Shown here: positions 43,557 to 52,907 of the stretch, piece after piece
Layout of the letters: every line of letters begins with the position of its first letter
Numbering within the stretch: position 1 is the stretch's first letter
Source: Castellaniella sp036379515
Lineage (GTDB): Bacteria > Pseudomonadota > Gammaproteobacteria > Burkholderiales > Burkholderiaceae_B
Length of the DNA stretch: 64,000 nucleotides
Direction: 5' to 3'
NCBI RefSeq assembly: GCF_036379515.1
Contig: NZ_DASVGN010000003.1
Location: 69,466-133,465 of the forward strand
The notes under the pieces: generated by a model
The model's database searches: none
Told to the model about the DNA's origin: nothing
Seen by the model: the letters and a program-made list of their open reading frames with translations, nothing else
Position numbers and translations under genes: made by a program

Positions 43557-44390
43557 ATGGACCACTCTTCACTGGCAGACAGCCCGCTAGGGCACCGCAC
43601 CCCAGGCTCGACGCACTACGATCCCTCTCTATTGTTCCCCATCGAACGTGCCACCACGCGAGCGTCGCTGGCACTGCCCCAGGCCACGCACGGAGCAGAC
43701 ATCTGGAATGCCTATGAACTGTCCTGGCTGGACAAAAAGGGCAAGCCGATCGTCGCTATGGGCCGCTTCACGGTACCCATGCACAGCCCCAGGCTGGTCG
43801 AATCCAAATCGCTCAAACTCTATCTGAACAGCTACAACGAAGAAAAATTCGAATACGCCGACATCGTGCAGCAACGGATCTACACGGATCTGTCCAGAGC
43901 ATGCGGCACGCCCGTTCACGTCGAGATCCTTTCAGTGCGACCCGCGTTCGAGCTCAGCTGCAGCCCCTTGCGCGGCACCTGCATCGACGACCAGGACGAG
44001 CTGACTTTCGAGCCTACTCAGGCCGCACGCCCCGACTACCTGCAATGCACCCAGCCAGCCCCTTTCATACGCGAAACGCTGGTGTCCGAACTGCTGAAAT
44101 CCAACTGCCCCGTGACAGGACAACCCGACTGGGCCAGCCTGCAGGTCCGCTACGCGGGCCCGCGCATCGACCGGGCAGGGCTGCTGCGCTACGTCGTGTC
44201 ACTGCGCCGGCACCAGGAATTCCACGAGCTGTGCGTGGAAAAAATTTACGGTGAAATCTTGCAACGCTGCGCGCCCGAGCAATTGCTGGTGTATGCGCGC
44301 TATACACGCCGCGGCGGACTGGACATCAACCCGTGGCGCGCCAATTTTGACCCCGACGACGTGGGGCAGACTCGTACGTTGCGACAGTAG
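43557..44390 (+). CDS. queF: NADPH-dependent 7-cyano-7-deazaguanine reductase QueF
   Basis: Reduces preQ0 to preQ1 in queuosine synthesis. It is the long, bimodular form (277 residues from this start; E. coli 282). The catalytic Cys and Asp are in LLKSNCPVTGQPDWAS and the QueF motif ESKSLKLYLNSYNEEKF is intact. Start choice: ATG 43557 aligns best with E. coli QueF; in-frame ATGs at 43527 and 43482 are also open. None has a clear ribosome site. Confidence 0.92.
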   Translation: MDHSSLADSPLGHRTPGSTHYDPSLLFPIERATTRASLALPQATHGADIWNAYELSWLDKKGKPIVAMGRFTVPMHSPRLVESKSLKLYLNSYNEEKFEYADIVQQRIYTDLSRACGTPVHVEILSVRPAFELSCSPLRGTCIDDQDELTFEPTQAARPDYLQCTQPAPFIRETLVSELLKSNCPVTGQPDWASLQVRYAGPRIDRAGLLRYVVSLRRHQEFHELCVEKIYGEILQRCAPEQLLVYARYTRRGGLDINPWRANFDPDDVGQTRTLRQ

Positions 44391-44399
44391 TGCCCGAGC

Positions 44400-45299
44400 T
44401 CACCGCCGCTTGCGCGCGACCTGGTCTCGTCCCTGCTGGCGAAACTGGCCCGGGCTCAAGCCAGTGTGCTTCTTGAAGAAACGGCTGAAATAGACTTCAT
44501 CCTCGAAGCCAAGCTTCCAGGCCAGCGCCTTGATCGGGTCCGACGTATACACCAGGTCACGCCGAGCCTCGTACACCACGCGCTCGCTGATGACCGCCAG
44601 TGCGGACATCCCCAGCACCTCGCGGCACAGCCGGGTGAGATGCCCTACCGTCACGCCCAATTTCTCGGCGTACACGCCCAATGCCGCGTGCTCACGATAC
44701 CGTTCATCGACCAGCGCCCGGAACTTCTGAATCAGCTGCGCCTTGCGCGTGCTGCCCGCCTCCAGGGTCAGGCCCTGCCGATGGCGAATCCTGCCAATAC
44801 GCATGACGAGCGCCGCCAGTAGCGACATGCAGACGCCGGGCTGTGCGATCTGGTGGCTCAGGAACTCTTTCGAGATGGCGTCGAACAAGGGTTCCAGCGT
44901 TTTCAGGGCAGGATCTTCCGGCGCAAATTCGATGGAGAACGGGTCTCGCAGCACGGACAGCATGTCGGGATCTGCCGCACCGATGATCAGCTCGAGGATA
45001 TGCTGCACCGCCGTGATGACCGGCCCATCCACGTGCGGCGAGAAATGAAACGAATGCTCAATTTGTTCTGGAATTGACAACAGGCACGGCGCTTGAACCA
45101 TCAATCGTTCCGAACCGAAGCCGATCTCTCCTCCACCCCGAGTCAGGTAAAGCAGTTGAATGAAAGATTTATGAGAATGCGGCCTGATCACCCAATGATT
45201 CAGTGAAGATCGCGTTGGAATCGATTCTATGTGGACTGAATCCACCCAGTGATCCAGGCCGTTTGTAGCGTACAAACCGTCGTCGGGGTTTTCCCTCAT
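44400..45299 (-). CDS. AraC-family transcriptional regulator
   Basis: 299 residues. An N-terminal cupin-like ligand domain (HWVIRPHSHKSFIQLLYLTR, about 35-55) and a C-terminal double HTH (YAEKLGVTVGHLTRLCREVL, then ALAWKLGFEDEVYFSRFFKK) are visible, as in PobR-like activators. It is divergent from the SDR-flavoprotein-Liv operon, which it probably controls in response to the imported substrate. It converges on queF with a nine-base gap. Confidence 0.9.
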   Translation of the reverse strand: MRENPDDGLYATNGLDHWVDSVHIESIPTRSSLNHWVIRPHSHKSFIQLLYLTRGGGEIGFGSERLMVQAPCLLSIPEQIEHSFHFSPHVDGPVITAVQHILELIIGAADPDMLSVLRDPFSIEFAPEDPALKTLEPLFDAISKEFLSHQIAQPGVCMSLLAALVMRIGRIRHRQGLTLEAGSTRKAQLIQKFRALVDERYREHAALGVYAEKLGVTVGHLTRLCREVLGMSALAVISERVVYEARRDLVYTSDPIKALAWKLGFEDEVYFSRFFKKHTGLSPGQFRQQGRDQVARKRR

Positions 45300-45519
45300 T
45301 TCAGCCTCACGCGCAGGATTGATGCACGAATTGTCCTGTCAACCGCACGAATCGTCAATTCTGATGAACGCCCACATCCGGATAATGAATCGCATCGAAT
45401 CAACACGACAGATCTCTAGACACCCGGAATTCATCACCTGTTTCAGGGACGACTGGCCGTCACACGACCCGAACACGAGCGGCTCCTGAGGCACCTCACT
45501 CATCACGTTGGAGAACACT

Positions 45520-46341
45520 ATGCAAGAGCCAAACTGGCTTGGCTTGCAGGGGAAAGTCTTTGCCATCACCGGCGCCGCTCACGGCATCGGCCTGGGCATC
45601 GCACACGGGCTGGCCGCAGCCGGCGCTCATGTCGCCCTCCTGGATTTCGACCACCCGGCCGCGCAAGAAGCCGCGGCCACGCTGGCAAGAAGCGGGGCTA
45701 AGGCCGTTGCAGTCCACTGCGACACGACGGACAGCCAAAGCCTGGCTGCTGCAGCCGAACAGGTCCGGCACGCGCTTGGCACCTGCAGCGGACTCGTGAA
45801 CAACGCAGGCATTCTGCGCTCCGCCTCTCTGGCCGACGTCGGTCTCGACGAGTGGAACCGGGTGCTGGGCGTGAATCTCACGGGCTACCTGCTCACTGCC
45901 CGTGCGTTCCGCCCGCAACTGCAAGCATCGGGCCATTCCAGCATCGTGCACATCGCGTCGATTGCCGGGAGCTTTCCCCAGACGCACAGCGGGGCCTACA
46001 GCGCGAGCAAGGCCGGGATTCGGCTGATGTCACGCCAGATCGCAGTGGAGTGGCGCAACGACCACATCCGCAGCAACACCATCTGCCCCGGCATGATCCG
46101 CACACCACTGTCTGCGGCGTTCTATGCGCAGCCGGGGCTCGAAGCCAGCCGTGCAGCAATGACGGCCAGCGGCCGCGTCGGAGAGCCCGAAGACATCGCC
46201 AACACGGCGCTGTTCCTGCTGAGTGCACGGTCGGCTTACATCAACGCCACGGACATCGCGGTCAACGGCGGCATGGACGCCATGCTGATGGACATGGTGC
46301 CGCGCCCCGGCTTCAACCACACCGCAAAACAGGAGGCCTGA
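45520..46341 (+). CDS. Short-chain dehydrogenase/reductase (SDR)
   Basis: 273 residues, classical SDR. Cofactor motif TGAAHGIGLGIA (about 18-29), NNAG (about 94-97), catalytic Ser in HIASIAG and YSASK. Asp after the second strand (LLDFDHPAA) indicates NAD(H). First gene of the cluster behind the AraC regulator; it likely oxidises or reduces an alcohol/ketone of the cluster's substrate. ATG with GGAG seven bases upstream. Confidence 0.9.
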   Translation: MQEPNWLGLQGKVFAITGAAHGIGLGIAHGLAAAGAHVALLDFDHPAAQEAAATLARSGAKAVAVHCDTTDSQSLAAAAEQVRHALGTCSGLVNNAGILRSASLADVGLDEWNRVLGVNLTGYLLTARAFRPQLQASGHSSIVHIASIAGSFPQTHSGAYSASKAGIRLMSRQIAVEWRNDHIRSNTICPGMIRTPLSAAFYAQPGLEASRAAMTASGRVGEPEDIANTALFLLSARSAYINATDIAVNGGMDAMLMDMVPRPGFNHTAKQEA

Positions 46342-46342
46342 A

Positions 46343-48055
46343 ATGGCAACGGACAAACTTCGGGACGGCACCCGCTGCGACCTGCTGATCATCGGGGCGG
46401 GGGTCTCAGGCCTGACCACGGCCGTGGTCGCCGCCAAGCAAGGGCTGAACGTCATCGTGGTGGAAAAGGCACCCGTGTTCGGAGGCACCGCCGCCTTCTC
46501 GGGCGGAGTGCTCTGGATTCCCGGGAACCACGTCGCCCGCACGGCAGGTATCGCCGACACGCGCGAAGACGCGCTGACCTACATCAAGGCCGAGACTGGA
46601 GAAAACTTCAACCCCGAGATCATCAACGCCTTTCTGGACACAGGCCCCGAGATGGCCGAGTTCTTCGAGCGCGAGACCGAGGTCAAGTTCGTGGCAACCC
46701 AATACCCGGACTACCACCCGGACCAGGTCGGTGCCGCGCAAGTGGGCCGATCCATTCTGGCCAAACCCTATGACATCCGGGCGCTGGGCGCCGAGATGAA
46801 GCGGCTGCGCTCGCCCTTGAAGGCCATCACCTTCATCGGCATGATGTTCAACTCGTCGAGCCCGGACATCCGCCACTTCTTCAACGCCACCAAATCGCTG
46901 ACGTCCTTCATCTACGTGACCAAGCGCCTGGCCAAGCACCTGAAGGAGCTGGCGCTCTATCACCGCGGCGTCAACGTCACCAGCGGCAACGCGCTGATGG
47001 CCCGCCTGGCGAAGTCGGCGCTGGACCTGAACATCCCGATCTACACCGAAAGCCCGGTCAGCCGGCTGATCGAGGATTCGAAGCGCGTGACGGGCGCCGT
47101 CATCCGCACTCCCACCGGAGAGGTCAGAATCTACGCCACACGGGCCGTCGTCCTGGCGTCGGGCGGCTTCCCGCACGACGAAACTCGCCTGAAGCAGGTC
47201 TACCCGCACGTCCACCGGGGTGGCCACCACCTGTCTCCCACCCCAGTGGAGAACACGGGCGACGGCGTGCGCCTGGCCGAGCAGAAAGGGGCGTCACTGC
47301 GCATGGACTATCCCAACGCATCCGCCTGGATTCCGGTCTCGCACGTGCCGTTCGGCAAGGGCGAATACGGCGTCTTCCCGCACCTCATCGACCGCTACAA
47401 ACCCGGCATGATCGGGGTGTTGCAAAACGGCAAGCGGTTCACCAACGAGTCGAATTCCTACCATGATGTCGGGCAAGCGATGATCAAGGCCTGCGCCGAC
47501 CAGAAGGACACCGCGATGTGGCTGATCTGCGACCACAGGACGATCCGCAAGTACGGCCTGGGCTATGCCAAGCCGGCCCCCGTTCCACTGGGGCCCATGA
47601 TCAAACGGGGCTACCTGAACAAGGGCAACACGCTGCGCGAGCTTGCCCAGTCTGCAGGCATCGACCCGCAGGGCCTGGAAGCGACCGTCAAGGCCTTCAA
47701 CGAATCGGCCACGCGGGGGCAGGACCCCGAATTTCACCGAGGCTCGACCGCCTTCAACCGATATCTGGGCGATGCCGAGCACCAGCCCAATCCCTGCGTG
47801 GGCCCCATCCTGCATGCGCCGTTCTACGCCCTGAAACTCGTCATGGGCGATCTGGGCACCTTTGACGGCATCCGCACGACGCTGGTCGGAGAAGTGCTGG
47901 ACGCACAGGATCAAGCCATTCCAGGCCTGTATGCCGTGGGCAACGATCGGGCCAGCATCTTCGGCGGCCATTACATCGCCGCCGGCATCACGTTGGGCCC
48001 CAACATGACCTTCAGCTACCTGACCGCAAAACATCTGGCCTCCGCGCAAGCCTGA
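46343..48055 (+). CDS. FAD-dependent oxidoreductase, 3-ketosteroid dehydrogenase/fumarate reductase-like
   Basis: 570 residues. FAD motif DLLIIGAGVSGLTTAVVAAK with the following EKAPVFGGTAAFSGG, and the second flavin site GLYAVGNDRASIFGGHYIAAG and GPNMTFSYLTAKHL. The architecture is that of the FAD_binding_2 family, which includes 3-ketosteroid delta-1 dehydrogenase and related desaturases. No signal peptide or heme domain. It begins one base after the SDR stop. A cyclic ketone substrate is suggested by family and partner; it is inference. Confidence 0.85.
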   Translation: MATDKLRDGTRCDLLIIGAGVSGLTTAVVAAKQGLNVIVVEKAPVFGGTAAFSGGVLWIPGNHVARTAGIADTREDALTYIKAETGENFNPEIINAFLDTGPEMAEFFERETEVKFVATQYPDYHPDQVGAAQVGRSILAKPYDIRALGAEMKRLRSPLKAITFIGMMFNSSSPDIRHFFNATKSLTSFIYVTKRLAKHLKELALYHRGVNVTSGNALMARLAKSALDLNIPIYTESPVSRLIEDSKRVTGAVIRTPTGEVRIYATRAVVLASGGFPHDETRLKQVYPHVHRGGHHLSPTPVENTGDGVRLAEQKGASLRMDYPNASAWIPVSHVPFGKGEYGVFPHLIDRYKPGMIGVLQNGKRFTNESNSYHDVGQAMIKACADQKDTAMWLICDHRTIRKYGLGYAKPAPVPLGPMIKRGYLNKGNTLRELAQSAGIDPQGLEATVKAFNESATRGQDPEFHRGSTAFNRYLGDAEHQPNPCVGPILHAPFYALKLVMGDLGTFDGIRTTLVGEVLDAQDQAIPGLYAVGNDRASIFGGHYIAAGITLGPNMTFSYLTAKHLASAQA

Positions 48056-48077
48056 ACTGTCCACAAGGATCAATACC

Positions 48078-48416
48078 ATGCCCATCGACGATTCGCTTCC
48101 TCTCATCGACCACCGCATCTACACCATTGCACTGCGCAAGATGCCGGAGTTCCTCGATGTCTTCAATACCCTGGCCATGCCCATCCTGCGTGAAACGCTG
48201 GGCAACCCCATCGGCCTGTACACCAGCCTGGTGGGGCCACAGAACCAGTTCGTGCACCTGTGGGCGTACAAGGACCTGGCCGACTACCAGGAACGTTGCC
48301 GACGCCGCGACACGCATCCGGATTTCCCCGCCTACCTGGCTGCTTCGGGACATCTGATCGTGGCACAGGAAACGCGGCTGATCACCCAGGCCTCGCTGTT
48401 CTACGCGCCATGCTGA
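48078..48416 (+). CDS. NIPSNAP-family protein
   Basis: 112 residues of the dimeric alpha-beta barrel NIPSNAP fold: IDHRIYTIALRKMPEFLDVF, then GLYTSLVGPQNQFVHLWAYK and DYQERCRRRD. Such proteins often accompany degradation operons. Its last seven bases overlap the start of livH. Confidence 0.85.
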   Translation: MPIDDSLPLIDHRIYTIALRKMPEFLDVFNTLAMPILRETLGNPIGLYTSLVGPQNQFVHLWAYKDLADYQERCRRRDTHPDFPAYLAASGHLIVAQETRLITQASLFYAPC

Positions 48417-49261
48417 CCATCAACATCATCAACGGCCTTGTCTACGGCGCACTGCTCGCCATCGTCGCCTCTGGCCTGGCACTGATCTACGGGCTACGGC
48501 GAGTCGTGAACTTCGCCCACGGCTCCCTCTACATGCTGGGGGCCTACATCGGCTACAGCGTGGCCCTGCACACCAACTTCTGGGTGGCGCTGGTCATTGC
48601 CACCGGCGCCATGTTCATCATCGGCGCCCTGCTGGACCGCTATGGCCTGCGCCTGTTGCAGGACTATGACCCACTCAGCATCATCCTGGTCACCTTCGGC
48701 CTGCTGCTCATCCTGGAAGACGTGGTGCAGACGATCTGGGGCAAGAGCAACCTGTCGCTGGCCGAGCCTGCCCTGCTGGATCACTCGATCACCCTTGCGG
48801 GCATGACGCTGCCGGTCTACCGGATCGCTGTCGTATTCGTGGGAGTCCTGGTGGCGATCGGGCTGAGTCTCTGGTTGCAGAAGACACGGATGGGCCTGCA
48901 CGTGAGGGCCTCCAGCACCGATCCGACGACCACGGCCATGCAAGGGGTCAACACCGACCGGCTCAGCGCGCTCGTGGTGGGCCTGGGCACCGCGCTGGCG
49001 GGCTTTGCCGGCATCGTGACGGCCCCCTTTCTGTCGCTGTCACCCACCATGGGCAGCAGTGTCCTCATCGATTCCTTCATGGTGGTCGTCATCGGTGGGC
49101 TGGGAAGCCTTCCCGGCGCGTTCCTCGCGGCTCTGGTGCTGGGGCAGGTACAGACGCTGGGGGCCGTCTACCTTCCTGAAGTCTCGGCCTCGCTGCCCTT
49201 CATCCTGATGATCGCCGTCCTGATCTGGAGGCCGGCGGGCATCGCTGGAAACCGCACATGA
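48410..49261 (+). CDS. livH: Branched-chain-type ABC transporter permease LivH
   Basis: 283 residues, about eight membrane helices. The family EAA-like region is MGLHVRASSTDPTTTAMQGV; the opening NGLVYGALLAIVASGLALIYG and RVVNFAHGSLYMLGAY are typical. It overlaps the NIPSNAP gene at its start and livM (ATGA) at its end. The substrate is probably the cluster's compound, since the HAAT importer family also takes up aromatic and cyclic acids. Confidence 0.9.
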   Translation: MLTINIINGLVYGALLAIVASGLALIYGLRRVVNFAHGSLYMLGAYIGYSVALHTNFWVALVIATGAMFIIGALLDRYGLRLLQDYDPLSIILVTFGLLLILEDVVQTIWGKSNLSLAEPALLDHSITLAGMTLPVYRIAVVFVGVLVAIGLSLWLQKTRMGLHVRASSTDPTTTAMQGVNTDRLSALVVGLGTALAGFAGIVTAPFLSLSPTMGSSVLIDSFMVVVIGGLGSLPGAFLAALVLGQVQTLGAVYLPEVSASLPFILMIAVLIWRPAGIAGNRT

Positions 49262-50256
49262 ACGCATCCTTTCGAGCCGGCAGGCTCTCCCTGGCAACGC
49301 TGGTCGGCATTCTGGTGGTGGTGGCCATCGGTCAGATGGTCAGCTCGGCCACCACACTCTCCATCCTGACACAGGCGGGCATCTTTGCCCTGTTTGCCAC
49401 GGGGGTCGGCATCCTGTTGAAACAAAATGGCATGGTGAGCTTCGGCCACGCTGCCTTCTTTGGAATCAGTGCGTACTGCGTGGCCATCTGCCTGCAGGAA
49501 ACGCAGTGGCCGGCCGAGCTCATCATCCTGATCAGCCTGGTCGCAACGACTCTCTTCGGGTTCGTGCTGGCACTGATCATCGTGCGCGTGCCGGGCATCG
49601 CCTTCGCCATGCTGACGCTGGCCTTTGGCCAGCTGTTCTATCAGCTGGCACTGAAGTCCCGTCACCTGACGGGAGGCGCCGACGGCATCAGCATTGCCTG
49701 GCCCGACACCCTTTTCGGGATCCCGACCTCGACGCTGCTGGAAAATCACGTGATCTTCACGATCTGCTGGGTCATCCTGATCCTGACTCTGGCGCTGCTG
49801 GTGTGGCTGCACCACAGCCGCTTCGGCCAGACCACCGAAGCCATTCGCGACAACGCAGAGCGGGCCACCTTCATCGGCATCCGCCCAACGATCCCACGCG
49901 CGATGATCTTCGCGCTATCGGCCCTGATCACCGCAGCGGCCGGAATCCTGGCGGCCTTCAACTCCGGCTTCATCTCTCCCGACAGCCTGCACTGGAGCGT
50001 CTCGGGCACCGTACTGATGATGGTGGTCGTGGGTGGTTACTGGAACATTACGGGGCCAGCACTCGGTGCCGTGATCTACGTCGTCGCCAAAGACTGGATC
50101 GGCGATCTGTCCACCCACTGGCTGTCGCTGTTCGGCATCCTGCTGATCGTCATCGTCGTGTTCACCGACAACGGCATCAGCGGTGCACTGAACCACCTGG
50201 CCCGCCGCACCGGCAAGGCCGCAGCCCCCGTCAATCCGCGTGGAGAAACGTCATGA
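49258..50256 (+). CDS. livM: Branched-chain-type ABC transporter permease LivM
   Basis: 332 residues with about nine membrane helices. Family features: KQNGMVSFGHAAFFGISAYC and EAIRDNAERATFIGIRPTIP. Start and stop overlap neighbours by ATGA on both sides, which indicates translational coupling. Confidence 0.9.
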   Translation: MNASFRAGRLSLATLVGILVVVAIGQMVSSATTLSILTQAGIFALFATGVGILLKQNGMVSFGHAAFFGISAYCVAICLQETQWPAELIILISLVATTLFGFVLALIIVRVPGIAFAMLTLAFGQLFYQLALKSRHLTGGADGISIAWPDTLFGIPTSTLLENHVIFTICWVILILTLALLVWLHHSRFGQTTEAIRDNAERATFIGIRPTIPRAMIFALSALITAAAGILAAFNSGFISPDSLHWSVSGTVLMMVVVGGYWNITGPALGAVIYVVAKDWIGDLSTHWLSLFGILLIVIVVFTDNGISGALNHLARRTGKAAAPVNPRGETS

Positions 50257-50978
50257 GCCCAGACCTTCCCATCCTTCAGATGAAGGACGTCGCCGTGCAC
50301 TACGGCGGTGTCAAGGCAGTGGACGGGGTGTCCTTCGACCTGAAGCGCGGTGAAATCCACGGTCTGATCGGCCCCAACGGGGCAGGCAAGTCCACCGTCA
50401 TCGACGCCATCAGCGGCCGGCGGCGTCTTACGCACGGCAGCATCCGTCTGAAGGGGGCCGACATCACTCAAATGGGCGTCATCGAGCGGCGCCAGCGCGG
50501 CCTGGCGCGCTCGTTTCAGAGGACCAGCATCTTTGCCAACATGACGACGCGCGCGCAAATCCATCTGGCCGCTCATACGGTAGGTGCCGAGGCACCCGAC
50601 GAGGACGCGCTTCACGTCATGAGTCAATTGGACCTGACGGACGTCGCAGACGCCGCCGCCAACCGCCTGGGATACGGTCAGCAGCGCCGCCTCGATCTGG
50701 CGCTGGCCCTGGTGGGCCGGCCCGCCGTCCTGCTGCTGGATGAGCCCATGGCCGGCCTGTCACCTCAGGAATCGGCCGACCTGGCGACTCACCTGACGCG
50801 ACTGACCCAGGACTGGAACGTCTCCATCCTGCTGGTCGAGCACGACACAGACACCCTGTTCAGCATTTCCAACTCGGTCACCGTCTTCGAACTGGGGCGC
50901 GTGATTGCCAGTGGCCGCCCCGACGACGTGCGCGCCGAGCCTCGTGTTCGCGAAGCCTACTTGGGGAGCGCCGCATGA
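50253..50978 (+). CDS. livG: Branched-chain-type ABC transporter ATPase LivG
   Basis: 241 residues. Walker A GLIGPNGAGKSTVIDAISG; signature LGYGQQRRLDLALALVG (Gly where Ser is usual); Walker B VLLLDEPMAGLSPQES; H-loop VEHDTDTLFSIS. It overlaps livF by ATGA. Confidence 0.9.
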   Translation: MSPDLPILQMKDVAVHYGGVKAVDGVSFDLKRGEIHGLIGPNGAGKSTVIDAISGRRRLTHGSIRLKGADITQMGVIERRQRGLARSFQRTSIFANMTTRAQIHLAAHTVGAEAPDEDALHVMSQLDLTDVADAAANRLGYGQQRRLDLALALVGRPAVLLLDEPMAGLSPQESADLATHLTRLTQDWNVSILLVEHDTDTLFSISNSVTVFELGRVIASGRPDDVRAEPRVREAYLGSAA

Positions 50979-51673
50979 AAACCTTGCTCCAGATGCACGA
51001 CGTGCATGCCTACTACGGTGCCGCGCACATTCTGCATGGACTGACCCTGCAAGTGGGCGAGGGGGAACGAGTCGCCCTCATAGGACGCAACGGCGTCGGC
51101 AAGACCACCGCGATCAACACCTTGATGGGGGTGGCCAGGCTGGGGGACGGCGAAATCCGGTTCAACGACGTCCCCATCCACAAGGCCATGCCCTACATTC
51201 CGGCTCAGTTCGGGCTTGCCATCGTCCCTCAGGGGCGCTGCATCGTCGCCAACCTCACCATTGAGGAAAACCTGCTGCTGGGCGCTGCGCGACAACGACC
51301 CGGCCCCTGGAATCTGAACGAAATCTATCGGCTGTTCCCCATTCTGAAGGAACGAGCCCACACGCCAGGCACAGCGCTGTCCGGAGGGCAGCAGCAGATG
51401 CTGGCCATCGGACGTGCACTCATGGCCAACCCTTCGCTCATGATTCTGGACGAACCCACCGAAGGCCTGGCGCCCGTCATCGTCGATCAGCTGGCGGACA
51501 CCCTGAACGGGGTCACGCGCCAAGGGATGGCCATCCTGCTCATCGAACAGAACCTGGGCCTGGTGGCTCGAACGACTTCGCGGTATTACGCCGTCGAAAA
51601 AGGGCGCATCACTGCCAGCGGCAGTGTGAATCCCGATCACATCAAAGAGCTCTACAGCCACATTGCAGTCTGA
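50975..51673 (+). CDS. livF: Branched-chain-type ABC transporter ATPase LivF
   Basis: 232 residues. Walker A LIGRNGVGKTTAINTLMG; signature ALSGGQQQMLAIGRALMA; Walker B LMILDEPTEGLAPVI; H-loop IEQNLGLVARTTSRYY. Pairs with LivG in the importer. Confidence 0.92.
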   Translation: MKTLLQMHDVHAYYGAAHILHGLTLQVGEGERVALIGRNGVGKTTAINTLMGVARLGDGEIRFNDVPIHKAMPYIPAQFGLAIVPQGRCIVANLTIEENLLLGAARQRPGPWNLNEIYRLFPILKERAHTPGTALSGGQQQMLAIGRALMANPSLMILDEPTEGLAPVIVDQLADTLNGVTRQGMAILLIEQNLGLVARTTSRYYAVEKGRITASGSVNPDHIKELYSHIAV

Positions 51674-51694
51674 CACGTCAAAGGAGACAAGGTC

Positions 51695-52888
51695 ATGAAA
51701 ATCGCAACCCTCAAGCTGTCCTTCACCACGCTGGCGATCGCCGTGTGTCTGGCCGGCACCAACGCCCAGGCCGCCGATAAAGATCCGATCCGCATCGGGG
51801 CCGTCACGTCCACATCCGGCGTATTCGCCCAGCAAGGCGAAGAAGTCATGCGGGCCATTCAGTTCGCCGTCGACCAGGCCAACGCCCAGGGCGGCGTGGA
51901 CGGCCGCAAGGTCCTGATCAAGACGGGTGACGACGAAAGCACCCCGAAACAGGGTCTGCAGGCCTCTGAAAAACTGGCTCGCGATGGCTACAAATTTCTG
52001 ATCGGACCCATCGCATCGTCCATCACCATGGCGATCGGCCAGAACCTCAATCGCTGGGATGCCATGCTGGTCGCCACCGTCAGCAAGAGCGACAAGATCA
52101 CAGGCGACACCTGCAAGCCGCGGATGTTCCGGACCAACCACTCGGACGCCATGGACGTTGCCATGTTCGATCAGTGGATGACGGACATTCCCCAGAAGAA
52201 TTTCGCCATCATTGCCGCCGACTATGCCTGGGGCCACGATTCTGCCAAAACCTTCACCAAAGCGGCCGAGGCGCAAGGCAAAAAGGTGTCGCTCACCCTC
52301 TTCCCGCCACTGGGCACCAAAGACTTTGCCCCCTATATCTCACAGATCAAGGCCGACCCCAAGATCGACGGGCTGTGGGTGGCTCTCGTCGGCAGTGACC
52401 TCATTGCCTACGCCAAGCAGGCCCAAAGCTTCGGGTTGACCTCCAAGACCACGCTGGGCCACGCCATGATCATGAACTTTGCCGTGGCGGCCACGGGTGA
52501 CGCCATGAAAGGCATCCAGGGCAACATGGAATATGGCGCCGAGATCGACACCCCTCAGAACAAGGCATTCGTCAAAGCGTGGGAGTCGAAATTTCATCGC
52601 GTTCCGACCGACAACGAAGGTGCTGCCTACAACGGGATGGAAGCGATCTTCGCCGGAGTGAAAAAGGCCGACAGTGTCGACCCCGGAAAAGTGTCCAAGG
52701 CATTGAGCGGATTGACCTACGACACCATCTATGGCCCTGCCACCATGCGCGCGGCCGACCATCAACTGGTGATTCCTGACTACATCGGCCAAGTGCAAGA
52801 AGTGGACGGCGTGCTGCGTCCTGTCATCACGCATACCTTTCCGGCCTCTCTGGTGCCGGCGCCTACAGGCGAATGCAAGATGAAATGA
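51695..52888 (+). CDS. Periplasmic substrate-binding protein of the Liv-type importer
   Basis: 397 residues of the LivJ/K type (peripla_BP_6). It has a signal peptide (cut after NAQA, residue 27 region), then DPIRIGAVTSTSGVFAQQGE and IKTGDDESTPKQGLQASEKL. The ribosome site AAAGGAGACAAGGTC is strong, as expected for the abundant component. Last gene of the cluster; its terminator hairpin lies inside the 3' end of pgsA. The ligand is unknown. Confidence 0.9.
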   Translation: MKIATLKLSFTTLAIAVCLAGTNAQAADKDPIRIGAVTSTSGVFAQQGEEVMRAIQFAVDQANAQGGVDGRKVLIKTGDDESTPKQGLQASEKLARDGYKFLIGPIASSITMAIGQNLNRWDAMLVATVSKSDKITGDTCKPRMFRTNHSDAMDVAMFDQWMTDIPQKNFAIIAADYAWGHDSAKTFTKAAEAQGKKVSLTLFPPLGTKDFAPYISQIKADPKIDGLWVALVGSDLIAYAKQAQSFGLTSKTTLGHAMIMNFAVAATGDAMKGIQGNMEYGAEIDTPQNKAFVKAWESKFHRVPTDNEGAAYNGMEAIFAGVKKADSVDPGKVSKALSGLTYDTIYGPATMRAADHQLVIPDYIGQVQEVDGVLRPVITHTFPASLVPAPTGECKMK

Positions 52889-52907
52889 CGGCACCGACCT
52901 TGTGAAC

